Counted from the stretch's first letter, positions 43,901 to 53,837 are shown. The stretch is DNA of 59,290 nt from Oribacterium sp. WCC10 (GCF_900113415.1 NZ_FOPH01000019.1:1-59290), one strand, 5' to 3'. The notes: a model not told the origin generated them from the letters alone. Made by a program: numbers and translations.

Positions 43901-44213
43901 TGTTTATATCAAAGTTAAGGATAAGAGTATTTCCAATGATGTATTAAAGCACGCAGTAGGTGTTTTCCATAAACAGGGAGAAGACATTAAGTCCGGAGTT
44001 CCGGTTTATCTCAGTGAATACTCCGGAGTGGTCGAAAGCTATTCTTCAAAGGAAAAGTGGTTAAACTTCAGTCTTTACTCATACAAGGAAAGACTTGGCA
44101 ACAAAATTGTAAAGGATGGAGATAAATATCCTGTATATACAGTGACAGTATATATTCCGGGATATAAGACCGTTGATATTGATATAGCATTGAAGCCGTC
44201 TCAATCATATTGA
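40986..44213 (+). CDS. Secreted cell-surface protein with cell-wall-binding repeats and Lys/Asp-rich linker
   Basis: 1075 aa, AAGGAG site. Signal peptide 1-31 (cleavage near AYAAEN). Residues about 45-145 hold choline-binding-type wall-binding repeats (GTDWFYMDAFGQKKTGWV, GNRYYLDPVNGKLRTGWL, WYFLNN, GYCYYFDAAGKM), attaching the protein non-covalently to the envelope. A Gly/Ser patch (about 178-192) and a long Lys/Asp/Glu/Pro low-complexity linker (195-290) follow. The remaining about 750 residues are beta-rich repeats without a recognised enzyme motif, including a hemoblobin-interacting (DUF1533)-like unit around VNRYDG...GTDYKI; this part is tentative. It lies 66 bases upstream of the giant subtilase, so the two may form a surface unit. 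Confidence 0.85.
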   Translation: MKKQMYKVMAAVLTLSLVSAPFSSVTKAYAAENNSMALQKDIGFQFDGTDWFYMDAFGQKKTGWVTEVDGNRYYLDPVNGKLRTGWLKSDGNWYFLNNLSDGTKGKMITGWQWIDGYCYYFDAAGKMLFGTYTPDGFYVNANGQWSESDGTAHFVSGKGLSTANVLGESRVNLVTSRTSGGGSGGSGSSGSRRRQSSDSSVKDEDKKDNKSYSDQDTKPIKDNGNAGNNADDENASRPETKTEPKDKPNQKSDEKTESDPKTQPETIPSKETEKDSDKKTAKDSDVKVTGFKAMKTLNIPYQGSEDSTLNIVENKLKNSGVTVYLSNGKRTTAVATGWKIEGTAEIGKTLVAKPETLKVADRYKNIQEQFEKLDIEEKINILKGNVQEEISDPVETTEAPNEDPTQEESGTEESTTAYENKHPDDWTITGYVQPEVLELDYIDSDLDSYKQYFPKTVIYKTNDGTDITIDAKWYDGFTRIKEGLVEGGEITVRCDNSFNDFPYEVRRQISFDSFDSVGTPTLTIRFKKKDTVADQKEIKISLDREPAVTGSSYDQYQYAYGDDLTINLENYDGDGSDVEITGAVGFSEKLNALSYDETSGELTLPVKDFMPNGMTENFWLTIKVSGVKKFQARIYISTDRNITFKDKKSGTVIYNGISKKKDFVTTVSFVNVPEEDIKNISFRSGNEDLKDKFSLTKTDEEGVYEFRIPKDYIKSVLGSIGFTIYCEAVFPVSVRIYTMPDPSLYVNRYDGCYAAEDQELGLKNFSFDKASIDDLYVKLIDGENNEKILVKGTDYKIDVAEKKIILISSSILGTDSLDEDMTFTVLVEAKEDEESAKTSIKYKKDRIAKVKIVETIIPNTPVYIKIENLEYGESLDDTEIYAGEEKISGWSVISGYYSEQIVIPYEIIEKYLKDGKADFTIKKPKFKNSDFSIVIPDYSGEDAPVETAYVNEYGTKYELQDEKYPVFSGTGSVYIKVKDKSISNDVLKHAVGVFHKQGEDIKSGVPVYLSEYSGVVESYSSKEKWLNFSLYSYKERLGNKIVKDGDKYPVYTVTVYIPGYKTVDIDIALKPSQSY

Positions 44214-44279
44214 AAGATATTCAGTGAATGTTAAGAATGCGTCAATATTATATAAAGGGTTAATGAAAAGCGGGTAGTT

Positions 44280-47200
44280 ATGAAACTAAATAGATTAAAC
44301 AGAACCGCAGCCAGGGGAACCGCCATTGTACTGGCAGCTGCGGAGATACTTTCTTGTGCATCACCTGTAACGGTGTATGCTGCAAAACATAAAGATATCC
44401 TCAACGAAACCTGGGAATCCGGTGAGGAAAATACAGAGATGATAGAGAAAGCCGAAGAGCTTCTCATGGACATGAAGAGTCCCTATGATGTGCTCATTAA
44501 GTTTGAGAATCCTTCAGATGATACAATATCGTTGGAAAAGTGTGCTGAGATATCACAGAAAAATGCAAAGAAGATCATCGAGAAAGCTGTCAGGGATGAC
44601 GATGGATCGGTGGTTGAGTGGGAGTCATTCTTTATTACCAATGCTATACATTTAAAAACCAAAGATAAAAGCCTCATTATGAAGGTGATGGCTCTTCCTG
44701 AGGTGTGCAGAATTACAGGTAACGGTCATGTTGATAATCTTGAACCTGTCGAAGATGACTCCAAAGACATGATGCTGAGAACCCAACAGACACATATTTT
44801 TGTTCCTGATGAAAGGGACATCGAATGGGGAGTAAGCATGATTCATGCCGATAAGGTATGGGAAGATTTTGGAATTAACGGTAAAGGTACGGTAGTAGGA
44901 ATCATCGATGGAGGCGCAAACTATGAACTACCGGCATTAAAGAAGAAGTTTTTGGATTATGATCCTGCGACAGGGAAAGCCAATACTGACAAGCAGGATG
45001 ATCCTGATACAAAAGATATCTGGGAGGGTTGTGCCTACAGAGATTTTGTAGACGGAACAGATACTCCTCAGAAAACATCCTCTGATGATCACGGGACTCA
45101 TGTTGCAGGAACCATAGTAGGTGAAGAAGGGGAGCATACAAACCGTATAGGTGTTGCTCCGGGAGCAAAGTTCATCACTGCTCGTGCCATGGGTGTTGAT
45201 GGAGGAGAAGTTTCAGACCTTATTGCAGCAGCTGAGTGGATGTATCAGATGAAACCTGATGTTGTAAACAACTCCTGGGGAGGATCTGCTGATACAGATG
45301 AATGGTTCAAGGAGATAACAAAAGCCTGGAAGTCACGGGGAATCATACCCGTATTTGCAGCAGGTAATACTTCCGGAGAAGTTCCGGGAGAAGGAACTAT
45401 TTCAAATCCGGCAAACTATTCCGATGTTATTGCTGTGGCTGCGGTGGACCAGAATAAAAAGATAGGAAACTTTTCAAACAAGGGTCCATCAGCTTTTAAC
45501 AGTTCCATGACTAAGCCTGAGATTTCCGCCCCGGGAGTTCAGGTTCGTTCTGTTAATTCAAAGGGCAGATATGTGTCATGGAACGGTACTTCCATGGCTG
45601 CACCCCACGTTACAGGTGCTGTGGCTCTTATACGTGCAGCAGCCAGGAAGTATGGAAAAGAAGAAGAGTATGACGAGCTTGACGAGATCCGTGACCTTCT
45701 TATGGAAACTGCGGAGCCTCTTACGGATGCCCAATATCCCGAGTCTCCAAACTATGCCTACGGTGCCGGTCTCATCAATGTTTACGACGCGGTGTCAAAG
45801 ATAGCCGGTGATGAACAGGCCAGAGTTCTAGGTACAGTGCTTCAGGTTGGAGATGATAAGGAAGAACCAAAACTAAAGCTTGATATCAGAGAGGAAGCCT
45901 ACATTGGACGAGATGTGCTTGTTAATGCAGAAATCTCCGACGATGTATCAATTCGTTCAGCGGAGCTTACCTACTGGTTTTCTGATGAGGCTGACGCAAA
46001 AACGGTTCTTATGTCTGTGAAGAAGGGAACACAGAAGGATGGTACATATTCATTTACGATTCCTTCGGAAGAATTAAATGTCGGAAAACTTCATATCAGA
46101 GTAGATGTAGTTGATTATGCAGAAAACAAGGTGTCGGCAGACGCGGACATAAATATCCAAAAGGGTGTCAGCTTTCCCTGGTCAGAGGATTTTGAAAAGG
46201 CAGACACAGGACTTAAAGGATTCATCATGGATGGATGCTGGGGCATTTCACACAGAGAATCTGCTTCTGAACCTGAGTTCCCGAAATCAAAGGATGATTC
46301 TGAAAATACTACCTATATAGGTATCGATGCAGGATATCCATATTTTGAGCGCCGCATAGACAGCAGTCTCTATCTTCCTCCTGTGGATCTTACAGCGGTG
46401 CAGATAGATAAGAATGATCCAAAGACCATACCTACGCTTTCTGTTGATATGTACAATGGTTTCACCGGAATATCCACCACAAAGGTTCAGGCTTCATTCA
46501 CCGGAAGAGAGGATGACTGGGAGGATATCTATGATGTTATCCTTAGACCTGATATCAAGGATCGTAAGTGGGAACATGTAACTATACCTCTCGATAAGTA
46601 TGTGGATGACAAGGATGCACCGGATGATGAGAAGATAAACAAGGATGGAAGACCTCTTCAGATCAGATTTTATTTCTTTGGACATGATTCTGATGATGGA
46701 GTGGGCTGGTATCTTGATAACCTTGAGATTACAAAGGGTGAAGATGTGGCTCCGGGACAGGTTCAGGATCTGAGAGGAACCATTGACAATACAGGACTTA
46801 AGATACATTTTGTTGCCAATGAAGAGTCCGACCTTGATCACTACGTAATCGAGAGAAAGACAGATGCGGAGGGCAGCAGCTTCAAGAAGATAAAAGAGAT
46901 TGAGCAGGACCTTGATTCCTTCCGGTTCATTAATAAGGGAGAGGACAAGAATCGACCCAATTCACACTATCGTGTCGAGTTCTACGATGATACTGCCGAG
47001 GATGGAAAGAATTATATTTATCGTGTCTTTGCCATAGACAAGAGCGGTAACAAGAGTGAATCTTCAAAGGAATTAACCATAGAGTTCAATACTTATGAAA
47101 ATTCCGTAAGCTATGACCTTGAAAAAGATGAGTCAGGCTTTACACATGGAGTTGTGACAGAAGATGCCGCTGATGACTGGGAGTGGGGAATACCTGAATT

Positions 47201-50200
47201 TCCGTCAGATGATGAAATCAATAAAATGACACTTCTCTACAGAAAAGCATGGCAGGGACTTGCGAAGAATAAGACTCATGTATTTGGTACAAACCTTTCT
47301 GGTAAAGCATCAAACGGACTTGACAGTTACCTTCTCATTCCTGAATTCACGGTAAAGAAGGGTGATTATCTTTATTTTGATTCTTACAGTGCCATGGGTA
47401 TGACCGGAGCAGGAACAGAGTTTTATGTAGAGATAAGACCTGATGGTGCAGAAGGCTGGACAGAACTTGTGTCATCGGAGAGAGTCATGGATAATGACCA
47501 TATCTTCACATGGCATCAGATAAAGAAATCTCTTGATGATTATGTTGGTAAGAAAGTGTCTGTAAGATTCCATGCGGAAACTTCAAAAACTGTATGGATA
47601 GACGGATACAATCTTGGATGGTATCTGGATAATGTATATGTCGGTAATCGAAATGTTGAGTTCGAAAAACTTGCTATCGAAAGATACGGAGACAAGAAGA
47701 AAGCAACAGCATCCGAGATTCCAAAGGATGATGAAGAAACAGTAAACAAAGATAAAGAAAAGAGTAATGACATTGCCTCTAAAGACGATGATTCAAATGA
47801 CTCACGTGAAAAAGAGAAGGTTGCCAGTGCTTCAACCATAACAGTTAAACTTTCAGATCTCATTTCTGACGATTCAGACGATGAAGCAGATGACGAGGAA
47901 ATATCTGATGAAACTGTAGAAGATGAAACATATGATGAGGATGAAGAGGAAAGAAAGACTAAAACCGTAAAAGGTTCCTTCGAAGATCTCTTCTACGAAC
48001 TAATCGACTCAGATCATGATGGTGTGCTTTCAAAGGAAGAGATCAGAGAAGCAAAGGAAACAACCAGGGACGATGATTCAACAGAAACCGGCAAAAAAAT
48101 AGATGGATTTGGTCGTAAGTATGATGAGGCTACAGAACTTCCCGATGAAGAAGACAGAACCATAGAGCAGTTCTCTACAAGAGAACTCAATGAACTTGGA
48201 GTCGGGCTTTACAGTGAGGGACATGTACCTCTTACCGCTACCATTACTGTTAAAGAAACCGGAGCATATACCAAGGCATCAGAGATAGACGGCTCCTTTG
48301 CACTGAGTTTAACATCCGGTAAGGGCGGAGAGTCCAAAGAATATACATTGGTTATTTCCTGCTATGGATTTGAAACTATTGAGAAGAAGGTAACCGTAAA
48401 TGCAGGTGACAATGTAGTTAAGGATCAGCTTGTTCTTTCTGAAGCAAAGAAAGCATCCATTAAGGGAACAGTAACTGACAGCGAAGGTGAAGTGCTTCAA
48501 GGCGTAAGCATTCGTATGGATGACGATGACAGATACGAGCTTATGACTTCAGCGGAGGATGGTACATACGAGATGCCGGAAGCATTTGCCGGAAAGCATA
48601 TACTCAGATTCTTTAAGGATGGTTACATTTCTCTGCAGAAAGAGGTGGTACTGAAGGAAGGCGAGAATACACTTGATACGGTTAAACTTAGTCCTCTTGG
48701 GGCAATGCTTTCTGCTACAGCTGATTATGGCATAAAGCCGGAAAAGGATTCAGAGGGATATTACAAAACCATTTTCTTTACCAGTGGTGTGAGGGGCGCA
48801 GCTGTGAAGTTTCAGACTCCTTTTAAGGGAGGAATGCTTAAGAGCGCAGATATATTCGCAGTACATAATCAGTACTTCAATGGAAATCATATTGAAATCG
48901 GTGTTCTCTCTTATAACAACACAGGACGTCTTGTGGAACTTGTTCCATTCAGAGAGTACAGGAATCTTACACCGAATGAATGGAATACCATAGATTTCAG
49001 TGAGTATAATCTGAGAACAGACAAGCCGGTCTATATCGTTGCAACCTATGAGGATGATATTTCAATTGCTGATAGTATGGGTGTCCTTTACGATGAAAAA
49101 GCTTCGGAAAAGGCTATTAAGCACAGTTTTGTATATGATGGTGACTTTACGGAAACATCAACACTTTCGACTCCCGGAGCATATGGCATAAAGGCTTCAT
49201 GGCTCTATGAGGAAGGCTCTGAAAAGAATCCTGAAGCAGAAGGCTTTATGGAAGATGAGGTTAATGTTAAACCATCAGAAGAAGAGTATGAATTTGATGA
49301 GGAGACACAAACCATCATAAGGTATAACGGTAATGATCAGAAGGTTAATGTTCCATCAAAGATAAATGGTGTAACTGTTCTTAAGATTGGTGACGATGCC
49401 TTTAACGGAACCGGAAAGGAGGATGAGGAAAAGATAAGAACTCTCATACTTCCGGACACACTTACAGAAATCGGAAAAGATTCATTCAAGAACAATATGC
49501 TTACGAAGGTAGAAGTTCCTGAAAAGGTTACAAAGATTGGAAGCGGAGCTTTTTCGCAGCAGTGGAAGATCAATCTCAAGGATCAGTCCTTTACGGTTAT
49601 ATATCCTGAAGGAATCGAGGAGATAGAGGCTGATACATTTGCAGCGGCAGCAACAGGTAAAGACGGTAAGTTTATCGGAAAATTCCCGGGTGTGAAAACT
49701 ATAGCAGCAGGAGCCTTCACATCAATGTATGATGTTGAGATCGAAGCCCCTGAGCTTACGGAAATAGCCGATGGTGCTTTTGGCGAGATGAACAACAGAG
49801 ATTTCACTTATCCAAGAGTTTATACAGATGAAAACACAGAGCTTCAGAATAAGGATCATCAGTATTTGATTAATCCTACGGTTGTAACTGTAAAAGCACT
49901 AAATGCAAGAGATCACGAAGAGGTTCTTAAAGAAGTTCACTATTATGGTGAGGGCAACACTGAAATCAACCGGACAGTATCTGCTGATAAGTTCTACAGA
50001 ATGGGTGAAACCATCAAGGTGAAGGCTCCGGATGTTTTATCTTCCGGAAAGTCCTATACAAGTGAAGATGCTGATAAGGAAATAAAGCTTAAGAAGGTTA
50101 ATGTAGTTGAGTTTTACTATCATGCTTATGAATCCAGACTACGTACACCTGTACTCGAGTCTGATGAATTCATGGTTGGTTTTGCGGTTCCAAACAGTAA

Positions 50201-51095
50201 GATTGAGATCAGGGTTGGTGAAAACGGGTACAAAGGAACTGCCAATGCTGACGGATTCTTTGAAATAGCTGTAGATCCGGGTAAAGCGGGTACGGAGATT
50301 TCCGTAAAGGTTAACGGTGAAAACAGCTATAGTGCAACGGTTTACGAGGATCCGGAGGGGGATTATTGCGCAGAGGATGGAATCATTAAGAGATATACAG
50401 GTCTTTCAAGTATTGTAACCATTCCAAACTCCATTGACGGCGCAGGAAAAATCACTGAGATAGGTGACTTTGCATTCTATGATATTCCGGTTTACTCTGT
50501 GGAACTTACACCATCCATAGAGTCCATAGGAACCGGAGCATTTATGAACTGCGGTCTCACTGAATTCGGATGGAATCTTGAAGATATAAATAAAGCTAAG
50601 CTTGTTTATATAAATGAGTATGCGTTCAAGAATAATGACCTTTCAAGAGTAGAACTTCCGGAGCTTACACATCAGATAAGAACCGGAGCGTTTGAAAATA
50701 ATTCAATAAATGAACTAATACTTGGAACCTATACTTCCCATATTGGAGACAAGGCCTTCAAGGATAACTTCATTGAGAAGCTTACAACCTCACCGCGTCA
50801 GGAAGAAATCGGAGTTTCAGCATTTGAGAATAACATGATCTCGGAACTAAATGTACTTGGATGGATGGAAGGTTATGAAGACGGACTCACTGAAATACCT
50901 GCAGATGCATTTAGAGGTAATCGTTTGAATGAAGTCATATTACCTCATGAGATTACTGATGTTTCGGCAAATGCTTTCAGGGATAACGTTTCCTCCGGAC
51001 GTTTCGTCATTGAATCTGATAATGAAAATATTATACCAACAGAGGGCTACGATGTAAGAAGATCTGACGGAACTGTACTACGATATCAGAAGTGA
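44280..51095 (+). CDS. Giant multidomain S8 subtilisin-like protease with BspA leucine-rich repeats
   Basis: 2271 aa. Signal-like N-terminus (1-35). The S8 domain carries the full triad: D210 (VVGIIDGG), H271 (DDHGTHVAGT), oxyanion N363 (AAGN) and S438 (NGTSMAAPHV). Two choice-of-anchor-J/MAM-like modules begin near 630 (FPWSEDFEKADTG) and 945 (YDLEKDESG), with a fibronectin-like stretch between them. Then an acidic Asp/Glu linker (1140-1240), an EF-hand-like loop (LIDSDHDGVLSKEEI), two carboxypeptidase-regulatory-like domains (near 1310 and 1400), and BspA-type LRR_5 blocks (about 1660-1830 and 2040-2260; IGDDAFNGT, IGTGAFMNC). Predicted surface protease and adhesin for host, plant or rumen proteins. 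No LPXTG is seen at the C-terminus. The ribosome site is weak. Confidence 0.92.
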   Translation: MKLNRLNRTAARGTAIVLAAAEILSCASPVTVYAAKHKDILNETWESGEENTEMIEKAEELLMDMKSPYDVLIKFENPSDDTISLEKCAEISQKNAKKIIEKAVRDDDGSVVEWESFFITNAIHLKTKDKSLIMKVMALPEVCRITGNGHVDNLEPVEDDSKDMMLRTQQTHIFVPDERDIEWGVSMIHADKVWEDFGINGKGTVVGIIDGGANYELPALKKKFLDYDPATGKANTDKQDDPDTKDIWEGCAYRDFVDGTDTPQKTSSDDHGTHVAGTIVGEEGEHTNRIGVAPGAKFITARAMGVDGGEVSDLIAAAEWMYQMKPDVVNNSWGGSADTDEWFKEITKAWKSRGIIPVFAAGNTSGEVPGEGTISNPANYSDVIAVAAVDQNKKIGNFSNKGPSAFNSSMTKPEISAPGVQVRSVNSKGRYVSWNGTSMAAPHVTGAVALIRAAARKYGKEEEYDELDEIRDLLMETAEPLTDAQYPESPNYAYGAGLINVYDAVSKIAGDEQARVLGTVLQVGDDKEEPKLKLDIREEAYIGRDVLVNAEISDDVSIRSAELTYWFSDEADAKTVLMSVKKGTQKDGTYSFTIPSEELNVGKLHIRVDVVDYAENKVSADADINIQKGVSFPWSEDFEKADTGLKGFIMDGCWGISHRESASEPEFPKSKDDSENTTYIGIDAGYPYFERRIDSSLYLPPVDLTAVQIDKNDPKTIPTLSVDMYNGFTGISTTKVQASFTGREDDWEDIYDVILRPDIKDRKWEHVTIPLDKYVDDKDAPDDEKINKDGRPLQIRFYFFGHDSDDGVGWYLDNLEITKGEDVAPGQVQDLRGTIDNTGLKIHFVANEESDLDHYVIERKTDAEGSSFKKIKEIEQDLDSFRFINKGEDKNRPNSHYRVEFYDDTAEDGKNYIYRVFAIDKSGNKSESSKELTIEFNTYENSVSYDLEKDESGFTHGVVTEDAADDWEWGIPEFPSDDEINKMTLLYRKAWQGLAKNKTHVFGTNLSGKASNGLDSYLLIPEFTVKKGDYLYFDSYSAMGMTGAGTEFYVEIRPDGAEGWTELVSSERVMDNDHIFTWHQIKKSLDDYVGKKVSVRFHAETSKTVWIDGYNLGWYLDNVYVGNRNVEFEKLAIERYGDKKKATASEIPKDDEETVNKDKEKSNDIASKDDDSNDSREKEKVASASTITVKLSDLISDDSDDEADDEEISDETVEDETYDEDEEERKTKTVKGSFEDLFYELIDSDHDGVLSKEEIREAKETTRDDDSTETGKKIDGFGRKYDEATELPDEEDRTIEQFSTRELNELGVGLYSEGHVPLTATITVKETGAYTKASEIDGSFALSLTSGKGGESKEYTLVISCYGFETIEKKVTVNAGDNVVKDQLVLSEAKKASIKGTVTDSEGEVLQGVSIRMDDDDRYELMTSAEDGTYEMPEAFAGKHILRFFKDGYISLQKEVVLKEGENTLDTVKLSPLGAMLSATADYGIKPEKDSEGYYKTIFFTSGVRGAAVKFQTPFKGGMLKSADIFAVHNQYFNGNHIEIGVLSYNNTGRLVELVPFREYRNLTPNEWNTIDFSEYNLRTDKPVYIVATYEDDISIADSMGVLYDEKASEKAIKHSFVYDGDFTETSTLSTPGAYGIKASWLYEEGSEKNPEAEGFMEDEVNVKPSEEEYEFDEETQTIIRYNGNDQKVNVPSKINGVTVLKIGDDAFNGTGKEDEEKIRTLILPDTLTEIGKDSFKNNMLTKVEVPEKVTKIGSGAFSQQWKINLKDQSFTVIYPEGIEEIEADTFAAAATGKDGKFIGKFPGVKTIAAGAFTSMYDVEIEAPELTEIADGAFGEMNNRDFTYPRVYTDENTELQNKDHQYLINPTVVTVKALNARDHEEVLKEVHYYGEGNTEINRTVSADKFYRMGETIKVKAPDVLSSGKSYTSEDADKEIKLKKVNVVEFYYHAYESRLRTPVLESDEFMVGFAVPNSKIEIRVGENGYKGTANADGFFEIAVDPGKAGTEISVKVNGENSYSATVYEDPEGDYCAEDGIIKRYTGLSSIVTIPNSIDGAGKITEIGDFAFYDIPVYSVELTPSIESIGTGAFMNCGLTEFGWNLEDINKAKLVYINEYAFKNNDLSRVELPELTHQIRTGAFENNSINELILGTYTSHIGDKAFKDNFIEKLTTSPRQEEIGVSAFENNMISELNVLGWMEGYEDGLTEIPADAFRGNRLNEVILPHEITDVSANAFRDNVSSGRFVIESDNENIIPTEGYDVRRSDGTVLRYQK

Positions 51096-51132
51096 TAAAC
51101 GGATTAAGTAAACACAAGATTTAAATAATAAA

Positions 51133-51168
51133 AGGCAGGATCATGCTAAAGCATGGTTCTGTTTTTTT
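51133..51168 (+). terminator. Intrinsic terminator after the giant subtilase
   Basis: CAGGATCATGC pairs with GCATGGTTCTG (with G-T pairs), followed by T7. Confidence 0.8.
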
Positions 51169-51508
51169 GTATGGCATTCACACGGCAATGGATAAGGGTT
51201 TGAGAATAATTGTATGAGGAAACAGTGTATATTAAAAAATAGTCAACAATTGCTGAAAATATATACAATCAAATCAGCATGAAAGCATCTTACAATCAAC
51301 ATATTGACCAAACGATTTTCGGGCGGTATCATTTTATATAGTTATTTCTCTAACGAGCGAAATGGAGAAAAAAATTTCAAAGCTGCATTGGATGAATATC
51401 GGGATGGAATGTAATTCCAATAAGGCTTTGAACATAAGGTTAGCCCATAGAGTTTAGAATAAAAAGGGCTTAAATTTATTCCGGAACCAATTAGGAGGGG
51501 TGTGGAAA
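51169..51508. other. Intergenic region before the second flavoprotein
   Basis: 340 AT-rich bases with no gene; it should contain the promoter for the downstream reductase but no -35/-10 pair stands out. Confidence 0.4.
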
Positions 51509-53536
51509 ATGCAAAAGATTACGCGTCGTGAATTCCTGAAAGGCAGTGCTGCACTTGCAGCAACAGGATTGTTAGGAGCATGTACTTCACAGAGTGTTCC
51601 TTCAACAACAACAGAAGCAGCTACAGAAGCAGCGACTACGGCAGCTGCGACCGAGGCTGCAACGACTGCCGCTGCCACAGAAGCAGCAACAAAAGCTGCA
51701 TCAGAAACTGTTAAGGGGATTTACAAGGCAGGCACCTATGAGGCAAGTGCCTATGGAAACATCAGCAATGTAAAAGTACAGTGTACATTTAGTGATAGTG
51801 CTCTTACAGAAGTTAAGGTATTGGAGCAGGGAGAGACACCGGTTCTCTTCAAGCAGGTTGAGGATACTCTTATTCCTGCCATTATTGAGAATCAGGCAGG
51901 CGGAGTTGATGCTGTTACAGGTGCAACCAACTCATCCCGCGCTGTAAAAGAAGCTATTGCAGATTGCGTAGCTCAGGCTGGTGGAGACAAGTCCGAGTGG
52001 CTTTCAAAGACACTTTCAGTAACTCCTGGTGCAGATGAGACCTATGATGTGGACCTTGCGGTTATAGGTTGTGGTGCGGCAGGTTTTATGGCATCAATTA
52101 CAGCCGGTAAGGCAGGGCTTAAGGTTCTGACTACAGAAAAGGCAGGCTCTGTTGCAGGCGTAAACGGAATCAAGGTTTCCGGACCTTTCGCTGTAGATAC
52201 TTCAGTTCTTCATGCCAAGGAAGGCGGAACCACACTTACAGTAGATGAAGTATTCCAGCATGTCATGGAGTATTCACACTGGACACCTAATCCGGCTCTT
52301 ATGAGAAGATGTCTCGAAGAGTCAAAGAATGCTGTAGAGAATCTTGTGGAGATCGGATACGAGATGAAGGAGGCCAACTTCCGTTTTGAGACACCTTTCA
52401 TTGGTGAGAAGGGAGGATTCCATCTTATAACCAATCCTCTTGACGAGAGAGTTGAACTGTGGGAGAAGGCATTGAAGGATGCGGGAGTTGAAGTTCTTTA
52501 CAATACACAGGCAACAGACCTTATCATGGAGGGCAGAGCTGCCAGGGGCTTCCATGCAGTGAAGGCTGACGGTACCAGGGTTACGGTCAATGCCAAGGCT
52601 GTTATAGTTGCAGCAGGCGGATACCTTGGAAACAGAGATCTTCAGGAGAAGTTCCTTAAGACGAGAAAGCTCAATGCCGCAGCAGGCGGAAACAGCTTAT
52701 GTACAGGAGACGGTATCCTTATGACCTCCGATGCAGGTGCTGTTCTCAGCAAGACATTCGGATATTGCCCATGTGAATACGGCGGAACAAACAGTAAGGC
52801 AACCAGACCGGCAAAACAGGACAAGTATGATCAGAATCTTTGCTTCAAGTTTGGTCTTTACGGAAATCTTCTTGTTGATGGAGAGGGTAAGCGTTTCATC
52901 AATGAAGGACTTCTCTGCGACTATCCTATGAGCTATGGTTCGGAACAGATCATTCTTAATGCGCCATGGTACGGAATAGTTGATCAGGCCTATGTTGATG
53001 CGATGCAGACAGAGGGTCTCTATGAGTACACCACAAAGAAGGGGGCAAACGAAAAGAACTGGTTTATCGGAAACTACTTCAAGGAGAGAATCCTCGACAA
53101 GCTTCCTGAAGACATCGAAGAAGGTCTTGAGGAAGGCTGGCTTGCCAAGGCAGATACTATCGATGAACTCGGCGAAAAGTTCGGACTTACAAATCTGAAG
53201 GAAACAGTTGAGAAATACAATGAGTTCTGTGATAAGGGAGTTGATGAGCAGTTCGGCACATCACCATGGTATCTCTCAAAGATAGAGAAGGGACCTTTCT
53301 ATGCTGTTCAGTGTGAGCCTTCAGCATGGTCAACATTTGGTGGTGTAAGAACCGATGACTGTCTCCGTGCACTCGATCCGGAAAATCAGCCTATGGAAGG
53401 ACTTTATGTTGTCGGAACTGATAACGGAAGCCTCTACTACAGCCCGTATTATGATGTTCCGGGCTACTGCTACGGACTCTGCATTGATTCCGGCTATATT
53501 GCAGCTACTGAAGCCGCAGCATATATCAAGGGATAA
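51509..53536 (+). CDS. Extracytosolic flavinylated reductase with Tat-like lipoprotein signal, substrate unknown
   Basis: 675 aa from ATG 51509; AGGAGG lies 10 bases upstream, whereas the GTG three codons earlier is too close to it. ITRREFLKG is a twin-arginine motif, followed by a lipobox LLGAC (C25) and a repetitive Ala/Thr/Glu linker (30-66). FMN-binding domain about 68-160 with flavinylation motif DAVTGAT (T140). FAD domain about 178-675 (DLAVIGCGAAGFMA). The fumarate reductase signatures seen in the other flavoprotein are absent: no HTMGG and no R-L-G-G arginine; instead YSPYYDVPGYCYG and FGGVRTDD. It should reduce a different organic acceptor. Followed by a terminator. Confidence 0.88.
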   Translation: MQKITRREFLKGSAALAATGLLGACTSQSVPSTTTEAATEAATTAAATEAATTAAATEAATKAASETVKGIYKAGTYEASAYGNISNVKVQCTFSDSALTEVKVLEQGETPVLFKQVEDTLIPAIIENQAGGVDAVTGATNSSRAVKEAIADCVAQAGGDKSEWLSKTLSVTPGADETYDVDLAVIGCGAAGFMASITAGKAGLKVLTTEKAGSVAGVNGIKVSGPFAVDTSVLHAKEGGTTLTVDEVFQHVMEYSHWTPNPALMRRCLEESKNAVENLVEIGYEMKEANFRFETPFIGEKGGFHLITNPLDERVELWEKALKDAGVEVLYNTQATDLIMEGRAARGFHAVKADGTRVTVNAKAVIVAAGGYLGNRDLQEKFLKTRKLNAAAGGNSLCTGDGILMTSDAGAVLSKTFGYCPCEYGGTNSKATRPAKQDKYDQNLCFKFGLYGNLLVDGEGKRFINEGLLCDYPMSYGSEQIILNAPWYGIVDQAYVDAMQTEGLYEYTTKKGANEKNWFIGNYFKERILDKLPEDIEEGLEEGWLAKADTIDELGEKFGLTNLKETVEKYNEFCDKGVDEQFGTSPWYLSKIEKGPFYAVQCEPSAWSTFGGVRTDDCLRALDPENQPMEGLYVVGTDNGSLYYSPYYDVPGYCYGLCIDSGYIAATEAAAYIKG

Positions 53537-53629
53537 TGTTTTCGAAGTAAGTCACTCATATTCTTATAGTCAGTGATCGAAGGAAACCGTTTGAACAAAA
53601 TGCGATATACCAGATAACTCTAAAAAGTA

Positions 53630-53680
53630 ATGAGCGTGTATACATCAGGATAAAATGATGTATACACGCTCATCTTTTCT
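53630..53680 (+). terminator. Intrinsic terminator after the second flavoprotein
   Basis: ATGAGCGTGTATACATCA pairs perfectly with TGATGTATACACGCTCAT, followed by CTTTTCT. It may serve both strands. Confidence 0.82.
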
Positions 53681-53837
53681 ACAAAGTATTTTTTACGTCC
53701 ATCTCAAATTGAAACATATTTGACTTACATCTGTAACAGCATATATTAAGTATCTTATACATCTGTGTTGCCATGAATACAAGATAGGCTTACTATTGAA
53801 CAACTCTTTACATGTCAGATACTTATTATTCAGTATA

